From assembly GCF_947172395.1 (NCBI RefSeq), contig NC_069083.1, forward strand, positions 9,952,501 through 10,016,500: a stretch of 64,000 nucleotides of DNA. The letters are read 5' to 3'. Position 1 is the stretch's first letter. Every line of letters starts with the position of its first letter. The notes under the pieces are model-generated. The model saw only the letters and a list, made by a program, of their open reading frames with translations, did not search any database and was not told where the DNA came from. Made by a program: the position numbers and the translations under genes. Source of the DNA: Bicyclus anynana. Taxonomy: Eukaryota; Arthropoda; Insecta; Lepidoptera; Nymphalidae. Positions 49,631 through 61,336 of the stretch are shown piece by piece.

Positions 49631-50884
49631 TGCTGACATTTTTTTCAAGCGTCTATGAATGAAAAAAATATAAAATGATAGATAATTATATTCTTAACAA
49701 TTTATTCTTAAGGCTTAGTATTATGTCTAGTCTGGAATTAAAGATATTTACGTTTGAAGTTTTACAGGTTATGTTTTGTCAACAACGAATAGATACCTAC
49801 TTTTTAAATTAAAGTCTTAATTATTCCATGATTATGAAGCCGGGTATTTAGGTCCGATTAAAGAACATAAAAAGTAGGTTTGATCCCCATTTTTCTCTTA
49901 GACATTGATAATATACATACTTTATAAAAATTAATCTTCCTAATTAAATCTAAAAACCAACGTGGAATTTAAATACATTAATATTTTAAGTCAGTAGTTA
50001 AGCGGGAGAATCGATGTCCATAAACAGAAGCGGTCGTTAAAAAGGATGTAAGTACGGAAAATCACTTGATATCAGAAAAAAATACAAGATTTACAAGAAG
50101 CATAGGTACGCAAACAACGAAAATACGACGCGATGTCACAACTGAAGTGACAGTTCATAGTTGAATTGTTAGTGCATGTACCTTTATTTAAAATCATGTC
50201 GAACATACTTAAACAATAAATATGTTTGTAAACACTTGTCCCCTTCCTTTGATTATTAAAATATGCCATATGGCTTAATGTTGGTAATAATTGTTATTAA
50301 CATGTTTGACTATTATATTTTGTTTATTTTATTAGTTAAATGTAAAATGCCGCCAAGTAAGAGTGAACTTTAGCAGTATTTTGTCATGGTTAGAAATAAG
50401 TAATTTAAATGCAATAGGTAGGTAGGTACATACTCGCTTGAAAATCAAAATATTTATTAATATTTAAAAATAATTATATTAATTCGTTTAAATATTAGTA
50501 TAGAATACGTGTAGTTCAATGACGATACTTTATTCGATTCGATACTGGCTTTTTGATACCGTGCGCGTCCCTAGTTGTCCAATAGATGTAATATTGGTAT
50601 AAATAGTGTGGTTGCCATACTCAATTATTTAAATTTAATTGATGTGATTATATTTTACTTTATGGACATAATTAGACATTGTGCACTTTTTCAAAAAATT
50701 AAATAATTTTTTTTCTACAAACTGTAATAGTTTACATTAGTAGACGCTTATGAATTCTATCAACAAACACCAGACCATTGTCCTTTCAGCTAATTTGGTT
50801 CAATAGTCGCGGGCCGCGACGTTAAAGAGTATCAAATATTTATACCATCATTACCAACAGCTTTTTGCTAATATCGAAATCTAT
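49631..50884. other. Non-coding sequence, nothing recognised
   Basis: AT-rich sequence. No supported coding frame or repeat. Confidence 0.4.
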
Positions 50885-51156
50885 GGATTTTTTTGGAACG
50901 AAAAGTAGCCTACGTGTTAATTCAGGGTATTATATATTTTCATTTTAAATTTCAGTGAAATCGGTTCTGTAGTTGCGAAATTAAACAGTTACAAACATCC
51001 ATACGCGCGTTTATAATAAATAATATACACAAATATCGATCGCTCATTTAAAACTCACAAATTTGTAGTGGTAAAAGAATTTTGAAAATCGGTTCTGTAC
51101 ATCCAGAAATTACCTCTACAATACCACAAACTATACCTCTTTATAATATTAGTTTA
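50885..51156 (+). repeat. LINE-tail repeat joined to a Rep-A tail
   Basis: Bases 50885-51010 have 'aaaagtagcctacgtgttaa', 'aatttcagtgaaatcggttc' and 'acaaacatccatacgcgcgt', as at 5445-5570. From 51050, 'actcacaaatttgtagtggt', 'aaaagaattttgaaaatcgg' and 'acctctttataatattagtt' is the distal half of Rep-A. Again two elements sit end to end. Confidence 0.6.
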
Positions 51157-52064
51157 AATTAGGTAGACACATTTAACACTTTTGTAATTCTATACGATTG
51201 AAATTGAACAGATTTGTGATAATGGACCTCGTTATATTCCATATATTATTAAAATGTCGTGCAGTTTAACGAATCGAGTTAATAAAATTGTACATTCATA
51301 TACATATACGGCAGAGCTAGCCTTGCTGACGACGTTCCTCTCGGTCGCACTGATCACCTCTCTGTTCTCCATCTTTATCTCACTAATAAGTACGACACAC
51401 ACATGCGCCTCACGCACACGAGAACATCTTGTGGTTGTGTGTACACATGATGTCAATGCGATGAATAAACAGTTTCTCCGATTTTACGATCCAATGATTA
51501 CTGATACCTATCTATGCAAAGTTGGATAATGATTTTGAAACATAAAAGTGCTCTTACGAAAGATTTAAAAATCAACTAACAGCTTTAAGTATGGCATTTA
51601 TTTAAAGACTTCTAATGAGTAATCCATTTAGATGCATACCTTACAAAGTTGAAATATTTAATCTATTACGTTTCCAATATCGAATGTCCTTAACTTTATT
51701 TCGGGGGAGGTCAAAAGTGAAACCAAAACTTCTTATCTTAAACCAACTTTCGTGAGAAGTCTTATGTCCTTCCTCGTCCTTTCATTGTTGTTTTTATGTT
51801 AATCAGAGAAGTAAACAAAAACTCTTAGAATATGTTGTTGAATTGAATGTTGCTTGTGATTTAGATTTAATATTTTTTTATAGATTATTATTGAAAACGT
51901 AAACTTACTTCATGTACTGCGATATACCTATATTTCACTGACTACATAATATACGTTTATAGTTTAAGCAATTGTCTATTCATTGCAATTAAAATTTTAT
52001 TGTATTTTTGGTCCACATGTACGGATAGGTTTCTAAATTGTACAATAAACTCAATATAACAAAA
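51157..52064. other. Non-coding sequence
   Basis: A 91-codon plus frame (51254-51529) and a 74-codon minus frame overlap. The plus frame is rich in Ser/Thr/Ile/Leu with one hydrophobic stretch (LALLTTFLSVALITSLFSIF), so it could in principle be a small membrane peptide. Nothing else supports that, and it is not called. Confidence 0.35.
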
Positions 52065-52315
52065 ATTTAAGTGTCTGTCTATGATTTCAAAATGTTAAAA
52101 CACAAAAAAAAACTTTTTTAATTTTTGTCTATCTGTTTGTTTGTTCAGACTTATCTCGGAAATGGACCATTAATGGGACTTTAACTGGGAGATAGAGGAT
52201 TAATCATATTAGTTATATGCTATTTTTATGCGGGAAATATTCACAATTCCCGCTAAATTAGTGATAAATTTTCATGCGAACGATGTCGCTGGCGTCCACT
52301 AGCTATAAATAAAAT
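52065..52315 (+). repeat. Dispersed repeat, same family as 2140-2400
   Basis: It begins 'aagtgtctgtctatgatttc', passes 'ttgtctatctgtttgtttgt', 'cttatctcggaaatggacca' and 'gggactttaactgggagata', and ends 'gaacgatgtcgctggcgtcc' and 'actagctataaa'. It is a decayed LINE-tail-like element without coding sequence. Confidence 0.5.
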
Positions 52316-54309
52316 ATATAATTGTTTTTTAACAAATTATTGGATTGAAGTATTTTTATTCGTATTTTTCACAACAAACCCTTTCATGTGAAACCCGACT
52401 GGAAGTGATAAAATAAATAAATAAATTAGAGAATTCAAAAATTAACCTTTTAATAGTAACTTAGAATTTTAAGTAAAAACAATAAAAGCTTATAAAAATA
52501 TCACAGAAGAATATTATACTTCTGTTTGTCTTTCTTGTTCAGTAATTTCTTACAGCATAAATATGTATTCATAAGTAACTATTATGAATTGATTTATCAA
52601 CTACATATTTATTTTTTATGTATACGTTATAATTTAATGTCATTCAGAGAAAATGTATTTTAATTTATTACTAAAAAACTTAACTAACTTGAAAATATGA
52701 AAAGCCATATTTTTTTGATATAAGATATGTTGAAAAGATAAATGCATATTAAGATATAGTATCTACGAGTACAGCAAGCGTGGCGGATGAAATGTAAGAT
52801 AATAAATACCTAATCAGTGTTCGAGCGCACCTCACATACGTTCCTTGATGAGGCAATGACTCGCGCCTTCAATACCAACACAAATAAAACCAATGAACGA
52901 AATGAATTGTGGTTCTTTAGAGATGAACGAAAAAGAATATTTCATAGACAAAGAACCCACCTTATCTATTTTCACTTGAAGCGTGAAACGTTCAAAATGT
53001 AGTAAGAACCACTAAGAAAATGAAATTGAGATTATAGGATTAAAAATATGGTGCCGATTATCATGGGATTCTGACCACAAACGAATCCCCAAACATAAAA
53101 AGGTTGCATATCTCTATGAATAATTAATACGCTTTTGAGTTGGCAAATACATTTTTGGTCTTATTCTTAATAGAATAGAAATGATTTTTGTATGAACATG
53201 GAAAAGGCAACTATAAAATGGGTATGGCTTACAGTCCCGTGTCTCGATGTATAAGATAATAAAATCCTATAATGGATGTGATGATACACGTGGCTGTCTT
53301 TGTTCAAAATTAACTCATTTCACAGAAAAAATAGAGTTCATTTTATATTAATCTGTTATTTTCTTTGAAAAACAGTCCCTCTTTTATGCGGTGCTATTAA
53401 TTTATTTTATTATGACCATTTGAAGACCTGTACCTATCTTACGCTCATTGATAATCTATTTTCCAAATATAACGAATTGCTGATTTCCCAAAAGTTAAAA
53501 AAGTGAAGTAATTTCAATGAAGTACTGGAAGAACGAAAGTAAGTTCCACAATAATCTTACGTATGAAAGAAATTTTATACCCCGTTGGGATTTCTGTCGG
53601 TCCCTGCCGCTCCGATGCCTACAATATGTGCGCTGTATGTGTGAGTGTGTGTGTGTGTGTCTGCGTGTAAGTGTCGCGCGTGTGTGGGTGGCTACAGCCT
53701 CCATGTGATGGGAAGTGAACCCTTTACGCGGGGAAACCGTTTTTTATTTGCACTCGGACAGCGGCATCAGGTAGAAAGGATGATCGTTAATTTTTAAAGG
53801 ACACACTGAACTTTGTTTATACGTGCGGTCAGTATAAACCTGACAAAAATAAGTTTTTAAAACAGAAATAATTCTGAGCTATAGGTTACATTGGTATATG
53901 TGAAGATATGTCTAAAATTAACGAAGATAAAAGATGTTGTCACTACCTAATATCACATGGTTGGTCACAGGAAGATGCGAGCTCGTTGATGTCTTTTGTT
54001 CGGGCTTTAAAAAGCTCTCAACTTTATCAATCTATTTGATTGCGTTGTTTGTATAATTTTAAAAAAAATGTAATTAGTGTAGAAGTAATAAAAAAACCTA
54101 TTATCACAAAGTTAGCGCAGGAATGCTATATCATATTTTTAAAAATAATGAAATTTTACTCCTCACATGCTCGTAAATACGCAACCTCTTGCATAATAAC
54201 ACGGTACTTGAAAAATTCAAGTAAAATTGGGGCCAAAAACAAAAAATGCGTAATACATAACAGTTAAAACTTCCAAAAAAGAAGTTTACCGACCTAATAA
54301 TTACATTAA
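52316..54309. other. Non-coding sequence with a GT microsatellite
   Basis: A GT-rich tract at about 53638-53695 (GTGTGTGTGTGTGT) opens frames on both strands that are artefacts of the repeat. The remainder is AT-rich and featureless to me. Confidence 0.45.
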
Positions 54310-54440
54310 ATAATGATCTGAGCCCGATGGTAAGCTCATCTCGAGGGCCCGCCGCCGCCGCGCGCCGGCCACTGCGAGGCAATAAAATGAGCCTTCGCTG
54401 GCAGAGGGGGGCCGCGCCGCGGTCCACGCCACTCGCGGTA
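54310..54440. promoter_or_regulatory. CpG-rich island, candidate regulatory element
   Basis: The sequence contains CCGCCGCCGCCGCGCGCCGGCC and GGGGGGCCGCGCCGCGGTCC in an otherwise AT-rich region and has no dispersed-repeat signature. A minus frame of 98 codons starts in it but quickly loses any protein character. It could be an enhancer, an alternative promoter or an untranslated exon of the surrounding gene. Confidence 0.3.
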
Positions 54441-55107
54441 GCGGTCTACTGTTTATGATGAGTTGCTTATATATTTAGCCTATGTTATCAAGCGATATTG
54501 AAAATGAATAAATATCGTTATTAAAATCAAATGTGTTACAAATTATGTTTACTTTCTCTACAGTTTACAACCTTGACATTTTCAAGATTAAGGTTTAGTT
54601 AAGGTTTTCTTAGTTGTGATTTGAAGGTTCTTTTGGACAATATGCCATAATTTGAAATGCATATATAATTTACAATTTAATACAAATAAATGTTTAAAAT
54701 ATGGTGTCAAAATAATGAACTGAGTAATTAAAAGATTTTGAACTCTCATTTTGTATATGACAAGAAACAAGGAAAATTATATTGTATATTAATATGTATG
54801 GATCTATAATGAATTTATCTGTATACGCTCGGCTCTCTTAATCGACGCCGCAAATCAACAAAAAGTCATCATTAAAGTCTCAGAGGCGCGGCGGGTGAGG
54901 CTGCACAGCTCTCGCTCCAACCTAAACGATTCAGTCGACTTTTTATCACTCGCCTACCAATCCATATCCAGCTTATACATTTTTACTGAATGCTTTTTTT
55001 ATTTCATTTTATATTCCCTTATCATTACTACCCGCGCCGTGTAATGCGAGTTACCTGGATGCCAATTATTATATCTTCAACGAACTTTACCTGCGTTCTA
55101 TCTAATT
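54441..55107. other. Non-coding sequence
   Basis: About 54825-54960 is again more balanced ('gaggcgcggcgggtgaggct') and might belong to the same regulatory neighbourhood as 54310-54440. No gene is supported. Confidence 0.35.
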
Positions 55108-55690
55108 AGTCGACGCCCAACGGTTTCACTCGCGTAGTTCCCGTTCCCGTAAGAGTATGAAGATAAACTATAGCCTATGATACTCGTAAATAATGTGGCT
55201 CTCTAGTGGTAAAAGAAATTTCACAATTATATAATGATTTATTTATTTTGCTATCATCCGCGAAAAGTCGACGAACCCATGCGACAACGTCACCCAGGTC
55301 CGGCAAAATACTCTCTACGTACGTTTCACCCCGAAACCGGAGCATCCTCAGGAGATGTTGACTCTACAACGTGCAATTGCAAAGTCTGACTTTGCAATTT
55401 TTTTGACTTTGCAATTGCACGTTGTAGAGTCAACATCTCCTGAGGATGCTCCGGTTTCGGGGTGAAACGTACGTAGAGAGTATTTTGCCGGACCTGGGTG
55501 ACGTTGTCGCATGGGTTCGTCGACTTTTCGCGGATGATAGCAAAATAAATAAATCATTATATAATCATGATGAACTTCCGCAAAGTAACGCCTGCTTCTA
55601 TCCAAGAAATTTCACAATCGATTAGGTAAATCCAGAGATTACCCCCTACAACACAACAAACTTTACCTCTATAAAATATTAGTATAAACG
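55108..55690 (+). repeat. Rep-A copy split by an inverted-repeat insertion
   Basis: The left half runs 'ttagtcgacgcccaacggtt', 'tcactcgcgtagttcccgtt', 'actatagcctatgatactcg' and 'aataatgtggctctctagtg' to 'gtaaaagaaatttcacaat'. The right half resumes with the duplicated 'aagaaatttcacaat', then 'aggtaaatccagagattacc' and 'aactttacctctataaaata' to 'ttagtata'. It is a normal Rep-A once the insertion is subtracted. Confidence 0.85.
55228..55603 (-). mobile_element. Foldback-like retroposon with perfect 161-bp inverted repeat
   Basis: The insertion is flanked by an exact 15-bp duplication, AAGAAATTTCACAAT (55213-55227 and 55604-55618). Inside, 55226-55386 and 55405-55565 are perfect reverse complements over 161 bases by my reading, separated by an 18-base spacer (55387-55404). 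A 38-base unpaired segment (55566-55603) sits at the right end and, on the minus strand, begins GGATAGAAGCAGGCGTTACT. The long, variable-looking target duplication argues for retroposition rather than a cut-and-paste foldback element. The 85-codon minus frame over it is not a convincing protein. A transcript would fold into an almost perfect double-stranded RNA. Confidence 0.85.
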
Positions 55691-57121
55691 TAGTTTAAAC
55701 AGTATATGTATTAATAACATAAAAACTATTAAGATTGTAACCGGTCAAAACTTTTTAATACAACAAACAACAAAAATGTTCTACGACTTTGTCACTGCCT
55801 CTTTCGACCTTAAGTTTTAATTTAGAGTAAATTAAATAGACCTTTCAATCTATTGCAATATATTTATTATTACTGCTGCTCATAAAGCCTAATATGTTAT
55901 TCGTATCATATAAAATGTAGAGAAATATATATAACAATAGATTGAATAACAATAAAACACAGCAGACAAACCTCTGTCAACCTCAAATAACAACCTGTTC
56001 ATGACTTTGAAGTTCATACGTCTGTTAGCGTGTATGTTATAATTAATCTCCGTTGTAGATGTTTGACACATTCTCGTAAATGGAATTTTCTCCATTTCGG
56101 TATTCAAATTTAAGGAAACAATAACATTTACAGAAATCATTTTAAACATAACACAAAAACAGACTTTGTAATCGTGACCAGTTTTTAAAAACGTTATTAT
56201 CTTTCTGTACTACCTAGTAGATTCTTTCCAAAGACAATAAATTCGTCAAACCAAGTCCGTATTTTTTTCTTATACTCGTAATAATTATATTAGGTACATG
56301 GATATATTTTGGTACCACTCAGCGGTCATGTTTTCAAAAGGACTTTGAACTTTTGCAATAAAAATGCAAGTTAATGTTCAATTGAAAGTTAATTCAAACC
56401 TCTTTTTGCAAACATAAAGTCTAGCTAAAGGTTTTTAATTATATATTTTATTCGGCAACAAAAAATATTTGAAGTTCAGAACAAGGTCGATCAATTCAAA
56501 TATTTTATAAGATGCATTTATACGTGCTTTGTTTTAATACAGAATATAGTTACCAAGAACAGTGGGCATTATTATGTATTTACATTGCGAAGACGCCAGT
56601 GATATTAACCTCAAATTATGAATGACAAGCACGTGGCATCTTTAGCGTGGATTACGTTTGCGGCTTTTAACTATTATTATACGTTTTTCTCGTAGCTGCA
56701 TGAAGAGTCAACATTATACAATTTGAGAGTTGGAATTTATAATCTGTTTTGTATATCATTTGTTGTATGACGGTTTTTATTATTAGGTTTAGGTAGTAGG
56801 TATCATTTTAATTTATACTATTGAATTGTAAACTGTGTCAATATAAACAATTATCTTGACAAAGGTAATTAAACACTTACTAAAACAATAATACTTAACA
56901 AAATTAACTACTAATTTTAACGATAATCTAAATGATATGACGTAATATAATTAATGAATAGTTTGGAATTGTGGTAATGAATTTTATTCGTTATCAGTGA
57001 TATGAAATATAGACATTAATGTATATTTTGTTTCAAATAGGTTGAATAGTAATTCTAAGACAAACCAAACTAACGTTATCAATTATACTCTTATATATAG
57101 GTATAAGTACACACTCCTACT
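55691..57121. other. Non-coding sequence, nothing recognised
   Basis: AT-rich sequence. The 86-codon minus frame at 55889-56149 has no domain and lies in AT-rich DNA. Confidence 0.4.
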
Positions 57122-57360
57122 ATACTATCCATACTAATAATACAAATGCGACGGTCCGTCTGTTGGTTAACTTTTCATAGCTAAGGCTTTGAATCGATTT
57201 AGATGAATTTTGTTACAGTAATAAATATCATAAATAGTAATAGGACCTTTTTAAGAAGAACAAGGGCTATGTTTATCCATAAAACATGCATGATTTCTAT
57301 GGGATTTGTGTAATAATTGTGCAAAATTTCAATTGAACGGAGTCGCGGGCTTCCACTTTA
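57122..57360 (+). repeat. Dispersed repeat, 'atactaataatacaaatgcg' head
   Basis: The order 'atactaataatacaaatgcg', 'acggtccgtctgttggttaa', 'tcgatttagatgaattttgt' and, at the end, 'aacggagtcgcgggcttcca' is a common lepidopteran repeat in head-to-tail order. It is non-coding. Confidence 0.6.
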
Positions 57361-57771
57361 TTTAACTAATTTATTAGACATAAATATCCAACCAATTACA
57401 AACACATTTTTTTATATTTATATACTTAATGATCGCTTTAATAACATCGAATATAAGTCGATTATATAGAGATCGCTATGAAACGATACGGCCGCTTTTT
57501 TGTATTCTACTTGTTGTATTCTTATTTGTTTGTTATATTGTTTATATTGTGGTGTACAAATAAAGTGTATGAATTTAATTAAATAAATACCTAACAGAGG
57601 TAATATAAACAACTTATAATATTATTTATTAAACACAAGCAGTTGCTACATACGAGTACGTAGCTCTAATAAAGTTGTATACGGTTATATCCGTGATATC
57701 ATCCCCGTTGAAGTACCTATACGAAACCTTACACAAAATATTATATTCCTAATCATACCGTTTTTTTATTT
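57361..57771. other. Non-coding sequence, nothing recognised
   Basis: AT-rich. The 64-codon minus frame at 57418-57612 is not supported. Confidence 0.4.
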
Positions 57772-58055
57772 TTTACAAGTTAACCCCTGACTTGGTAAGT
57801 AAGTGAGTGATTATAAGATGAAAGCTGGGTAACCTGTTAGGCGGAGGAAGAAAATCCACACCACTTTCGGTTTCACGACATCGTACCGGAGCGCAAAATC
57901 GCTTGGCGATAGGTCTTTCCGATAGACTGGTAACAGACCACCCACCAGCTAGACCTAGGCCAATTAAAAAACCTCAATCGGCCCAGCCAGGGATCGAACC
58001 TAGGGCCTCCGTCTTGTAAATCCAACGCGCATACCAATGCGCCACGGAGGCCGTC
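57772..58055 (-). repeat. Near-complete SINE (family A)
   Basis: Head near 58055 (GACGGCCTCCGTGGCGCATT on the minus strand) with B box GGTTCGATCCC at about 57988-57998. The body passes the 'gtaccggagcgcaaaatcgc' block in plus form, and the tail at the left is 'tttacaagttaacccctgac'. Several small deletions distinguish it from the copies at 36 and 41 kb. The minus frame at 57873-58073 is SINE sequence read through, not a gene. Confidence 0.8.
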
Positions 58056-58799
58056 ACTATTATATAAACACAATATTACGGTTAGTTTATAATAAGCCGT
58101 TTTATAAATTCATCGGATACTCTTAATTGATAACTATAGGCTATAGATATGATACACAAAGTAAGAAAAACCTAAACTTAGAGCCCGACCACTCCTGTGT
58201 TAAATTACATTTTGTTACTAATAAGTTGAGAATTCATAAAATTAGTTATCAAAGTTAAGATTTTCCTTATACTCACATCATCAGTTCTCTTGGTTGTTTT
58301 AATGATCAATAAAAACACGTGAACATTTTTTTTTTATACATTTACATGAATATTATTTGTTCCAAGAATATTTTAATCTGTGTATGACATTTCGACTTAA
58401 ATATATACTAATATACGTGGTTGTATCTTTTAGTACCTTATAAACAGATATTAGTTTTATAACTAAACTGATACCTGATACTTTTGGTAATAAATTATAG
58501 TAATATTTTTATAGGGTTCACTTAAATTATATTTATTTATTTTCAAATATTTATTAAATAGTAGCGAATGTCTGTTATTTGTTTGTTTTAAATTACACCC
58601 AAACAAAGCCTTAAGATGTTGTTCAGGTTTAGCTTAAAATAAATCACATGAAAATAAATTTATTTTTAATAGTTTCGTAGGTAATTCAAATTAATGTATT
58701 TACTAAGACTAAAAATCTAAGTGTATTTATAAATCTTCATATCCTTTTGCCATCCCTTCTCATTGATTATTATATCAAAATGTTGAAAATACTATGCTT
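58056..58799. other. Non-coding sequence, nothing recognised
   Basis: AT-rich sequence without a supported gene or repeat. Confidence 0.4.
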
Positions 58800-58963
58800 T
58801 TATTAGATGTATAGATAACTAATAAGGAGATAAAGGATAGCCCATGACACTCACAAATAACGTGGCTTTATAGTAGGTAATAAAAGAATTTTCAAAATCG
58901 GCTTAGTAGATCCAGAGACTACCCCTAACAATACCACAAACTTTACCTCTTTATAATATTAGT
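58800..58963 (+). repeat. Rep-A copy, head missing
   Basis: It contains 'aggagataaaggatagccca', 'tgacactcacaaataacgtg', 'aaaagaattttcaaaatcgg' and 'aactttacctctttataata' to 'ttagttt'. The 'gcggtttcacccgcg' head is gone. Confidence 0.7.
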
Positions 58964-59118
58964 TTGGCTTTGGGATTGTGTTCTAGATTTATTTTTTTAT
59001 TGAGTATCTTTTTTAGAAATTTACATTCAATAATATAACCCCAAAGTTTACTATCAACCCCTAATAATATATTGAAAATAAAAAATAACATAATTCTATA
59101 TTTTTGTTTTTTTTTAAT

Positions 59119-59296
59119 TCTCTACGAGTTAACCCTTGACTACAATCTCACCAGATGGTAAGTGATGATGCAATAGATGGAAAAAGTTAGTCTTAGGAGT
59201 AGGATGAAAATCCACCTGTTTCGGAATGCTAAATCGCTTTGCGTGTTTGCCGGCATGGTGGTAACTAGCCACGGCCGAAGCCTCCCACCAGTCAAA
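59119..59296 (-). repeat. SINE (family A), head-truncated
   Basis: The tail 'ctctacgagttaacccttga' and 'tctcaccagatggtaagtga' is well kept. The body is shortened ('cctgtttcggaatgctaaat') and ends at 'cctcccaccagtc', before the B box. It is an internally deleted copy. Confidence 0.7.
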
Positions 59297-59421
59297 AGTT
59301 AACGCTCGGACATGACGTCAGTCTGAATAGTCTAATAAATGTCATATTTAGACAATAGACAACGTAGTTTTTAATAAACCTATAATTGTGTTTTGTGCCA
59401 AGAGATATTAAGCAGACAAAG

Positions 59422-59493
59422 ATGCTGTTTCTGAACAACGCAACACCAAAATATAATCGTGGTGGTCGGCGCTGGACTCACGGCAAGTTCAAG
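59422..59493 (+). CDS. Possible 24-codon first coding exon, unknown protein
   Basis: An ATG at 59422 in good context (CAAAGATGC) opens a frame reading MLFLNNATPKYNRGGRRWTH then GKFK. It meets a strong splice donor, AAG|GTAAGC, at 59493/59494. A TATAA motif lies about 45 bases upstream (59378-59385), and a possible acceptor AAGCAG is just upstream of the ATG. The exon ends in phase 0, compatible with the phase-0 exon at 62691. Downstream (59494-59660) the DNA is CpG-rich with a TATATAG (59559-59565) and a CACGTG (59615-59620), as near promoters. I recognise no homology; a small gene antisense to grh is one reading, chance the other. Confidence 0.25.
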
Positions 59494-59880
59494 GTAAGCA
59501 CGTCGCTCCACCCACGCGCCGCTCCCAGCGACCGTTACACCGCGGGCCGTACCAAAGAGTATATAGTCACTTGGCCCGTACACCGGCGGACCTCCGACAC
59601 GAATCGCTCTCAAATACACGTGAGCGCCGAGTACTCGCCTCCACAAACACTCGCTTGTTTGTAACTAATCAAACAATGAGGTGCCAACGCTAGAACAATC
59701 ACATACGTCGAGTAATTAACTTAACAACGCCGGACGGAATTGACGTTTTAATAAAAACTAATTTTACCACCAACTTTAACTTGGTTAAAACCTTACCTTA
59801 GTATAAACCATTACTTAAAGATGAATATCTTTGTAAATAGTGATTAGATGAATATCTAATACTAATACATCTAAATAGCC

Positions 59881-60100
59881 AGTGGATATTGATCTCTGCC
59901 ATCGATTTGGAGGGTTCGAATCCGGTCCGGGGCATGCACCTCCAACTTCTCAGTTATGTGCATTTTAAGAAATTAAATATCAATTTCTTCGTCTACCAAT
60001 CCGCATTTCGCCAGCGTGGTGGACTGTTAGCCTACTGACTGACTGAGGAGACTAGTGCCCAACAATGAGTCGAATATGGGTTGTTAATAATGATGAATAC
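59881..60100 (+). repeat. SINE copy (family B)
   Basis: It reads in sense: 'gatctctgccatcgatttgg', B box GGTTCGAATCCGG at 59913-59925, 'gggcatgcacctccaactt', 'ccaatccgcatttcgccagc', 'gtggtggactgttagcctac', ending in 'ttaataatgatgaat'. It is the opposite-strand counterpart of 6711-6995, with an internal deletion. Confidence 0.75.
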
Positions 60101-60309
60101 AGCTCATTAAAAAGTCGTGTAAAAAATGTTTGTAATCAAACTCCTGCAAAGCATCCCCGTATCTTCTCAGTAGGTCTCATAAACTATTTTTCAAACCCCT
60201 ACACCCCACCCACCATTTGTATATTTTAGTATGTAAAAAATATATATGGCAGAAAAACATTTGCCGAGGCAGCTAGTAGTTATATAGATTAATTATAGAC
60301 TACGTATAA

Positions 60310-60665
60310 AATTAACGTCGCACTCTTTCAAAACGGTTTGACTGATTTTAATGATGTTTTTTGTATATTTAGTAGGACAAGAATAGGTTGATTGCATTTT
60401 TACCCTCCTACCTCCAGCCCCCTATAATAGCGGCTTAGTATTTTTAAACGAATTTTCAACTCGTACTCTAAACTAGTATTAAAGGTAAGATTAAATTTTT
60501 AGTTTGTTTATACGATTTTCTGAAGAAATACTCGACTGGTTTTAAAAAAAATTTCACCGCAAGAAAACTACGTCTTCACCGTGTAATAAAGTCCCGCATT
60601 TTTTATCCCCGAATTCCCCTGGGAACAAGAATTACGCGGGTGAAACCGCGGTTCTTGTCCTAGTT
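60310..60665. repeat. Decayed dispersed repeat ending in a Rep-A head
   Basis: Bases 60330-60430 ('aacggtttgactgattttaa') look like a dispersed repeat. Bases 60585-60665 ('gtcccgcattttttatcccc', 'gaattacgcgggtgaaaccg') are a reversed Rep-A head. The boundary between them is unclear. Confidence 0.5.
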
Positions 60666-60974
60666 TTCCTGAACCAAGCCAACCCCGAATAGTGTAGTAT
60701 AAATCTTTATAGTGTGGTATAAATAATAAATATATCTATCTCTTTCACTGGAAAGTGGAAACAAATGGGCTAGGTACATAATATAGTAATCTAACTTAAT
60801 CACATAACCATTTAATTTTCTTGTATCATATTATGTATCCATGAAATTAAACATTTTATATTATTTCTAATAACGTAAAATATACATTAAAAATGTACAA
60901 GTAGACGAACATGGAAGATATATTTTAAATACACACAAAGACGTGTTTACAATGCACGATCTCTCTCTCAAAAT

Positions 60975-61312
60975 GTCTTGTTGGTCCAGTGGTTACTCCT
61001 TCTGTGGTTTCGAATCAACAGGTCCTAGGTTCATTTCTTGGGTCGGGATATAAATACTGATTTCTTTCCTCCTAGAATTCTCAGTGAAAATTCTCAACCT
61101 GGCGTTTGGAAATTGTTTCCATACCCCGGCACAGCCCCGTGCCTCAGCGAGCACGTTAAGCCGCGTTCATTACAGTTACACGTTATAGTTAATGTTAAAT
61201 AGACAAACTGCACAGTAAGCCCGCCAATTCTAATTGCAACTTGGTGTGTCTAAGCTCCGTACCGCTTCTCCTACAAGTAGGGACGACTGGCCTGTAAGTG
61301 GGTCTTTAAAAA
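60975..61312 (+). repeat. SINE copy (family D) next to the grh exon
   Basis: It begins with a tRNA-like head, 'ttggtccagtggttactcct', followed by a B-box-like GGTTCATTTC and a body with 'cccgtgcctcagcgagcacg'. The right part is 'acagtaagcccgccaattct' and 'ctacaagtagggacgactgg'. The copy ends within about 25 bases of the splice donor of the grh exon (minus strand), so it lies just inside the downstream intron. Confidence 0.65.
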
Positions 61313-61336
61313 GGTTTTGTTGATGTATCAACATAC

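Noticed and set aside
51254..51529. 91-codon frame with a hydrophobic stretch, possible membrane peptide
   Set aside because: There is no splice, promoter or homology support, and the overlapping minus frame is equally long for its composition.
53495..53708. Cys/Val- and Thr/His-rich frames on both strands
   Set aside because: They are produced by the GT/CA microsatellite.
55348..55605. 85-codon minus frame rich in Arg, Cys and His
   Set aside because: It lies wholly in the inverted-repeat element and overlaps its palindrome; the frame is a by-product of repeat sequence.
57873..58073. 66-codon minus frame, 'GGPRFDPWLGRLR'
   Set aside because: It is the tRNA-derived SINE head read as protein.
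1..61336. Search for the grh CP2 DNA-binding and dimerisation exons
   Set aside because: No frame on the minus strand resembles them. Very short exons could have escaped me, but I saw none.
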